The position numbers and the translations under genes were made by a program. Shown here in pieces: positions 12,918 to 12,963 of a stretch of 12,963 nucleotides of DNA; positions within the stretch are counted from its first letter, which is position 1; every line of letters starts with the position of its first letter. The DNA lies in the NCBI GenBank assembly GCA_030150425.1, contig JASLFY010000058.1:1-12963 (forward strand), read 5' to 3'. A model generated the notes under the pieces. The model did no database searches. It worked only from the letters and a program-made list of their open reading frames with translations, and was not told the origin of the DNA. Source of the stretch: Yimella sp. GTDB lineage: Bacteria > Actinomycetota > Actinomycetes > Actinomycetales > Dermatophilaceae.

Positions 12918-12963
12918 TCAGCCCAGGCCGGCCGCGATCGCCGCCGCCCGCAACACCGGCAGG
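12918..12963 (-). CDS. 3' end of an unidentified leftward gene (truncated by window edge)
   Basis: The last 14 codons and the TGA stop read LPVLRAAAIAAGLG. Every codon ends in G or C, as in the neighbouring real genes, which supports this frame over the two others that are also open here. The fragment is too short for a family call. In many actinobacteria hemE lies upstream of hemY, but this C-terminus does not resemble the HemE ends I know. It stops 42 bp before the preferred hemY start and is probably in the same transcript. Confidence 0.45.
   Translation of the reverse strand, partial: LPVLRAAAIAAGLG

Noticed and set aside
1..12963. CRISPR array, tRNA/rRNA, insertion sequence, phage or toxin-antitoxin pair
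   Set aside because: I looked on both strands for spaced repeats, tRNA-like cloverleaf ends, transposase motifs, terminal inverted repeats and small gene pairs, and found none. Nearly all DNA is accounted for by conserved genes.

Overview
The window looks like a chromosomal segment of a high-GC Actinomycetota bacterium. The evidence is very strong G/C use at third codon positions, an actinobacterial-type coproheme decarboxylase beside a HemY-type oxidase, a GlgX with the actinobacterial N-terminus, a Prim-PolC/LigC repair pair, and several genes with tiny or absent leaders. I cannot place it to genus. No phage, transposon, CRISPR or RNA gene was seen.

Layout, left to right. (1) A truncated YihY/BrkB membrane protein (-) diverges from glgX (+) across 89 bp that carries a GntR-like palindrome. 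(2) glgX converges on a PPK2 polyphosphate kinase (-) around a 21-bp perfect bidirectional hairpin. (3) ppk2 diverges, with only 29 bp between start codons, from a RibD-C/DHFR-like reductase (+). (4) The reductase overlaps by 16 bp, tail to tail, the last gene of a leftward three-gene unit: Prim-PolC, then LigC, then a membrane-anchored alpha/beta hydrolase. (5) Prim-PolC diverges from a large secreted nuclease (lamin-tail plus EEP domains). (6) A strong GC hairpin separates the nuclease from msrB (+). (7) msrB converges, 2 bp apart, on a leftward haem unit: hemY (cgoX), then hemQ (chdC), with the 3' end of another co-directional gene at the right edge.

How the genes work together. HemY and HemQ catalyse consecutive-stage steps of the coproporphyrin-dependent haem pathway (oxidation of coproporphyrinogen III, then decarboxylation of coprohaem; iron insertion by ferrochelatase lies between them and is not in the window). 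MsrB repairs oxidised methionine beside them. Prim-PolC and LigC form a gap-filling and nick-sealing pair, with no Ku gene visible. PPK2 (polyphosphate/nucleotide metabolism) and the secreted nuclease (phosphate or nucleoside scavenging) share a phosphate theme. GlgX debranches glycogen.

The order and strands of ribD-like (+), msrB (+), hemQ (-), hemY (-) match my recollection of the Mycobacterium tuberculosis block Rv2671, Rv2674, Rv2676c, Rv2677c, with different cargo between ribD and msrB here. Most of the window is ordinary core genome. The points worth a second look are regulatory: a LigC-to-hydrolase junction whose RNA can fold over the GTG start, a likely leaderless Prim-PolC promoter, and hairpin or operator-like structure upstream of glgX and of the nuclease. 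I did not find a convincing undescribed multi-gene system.
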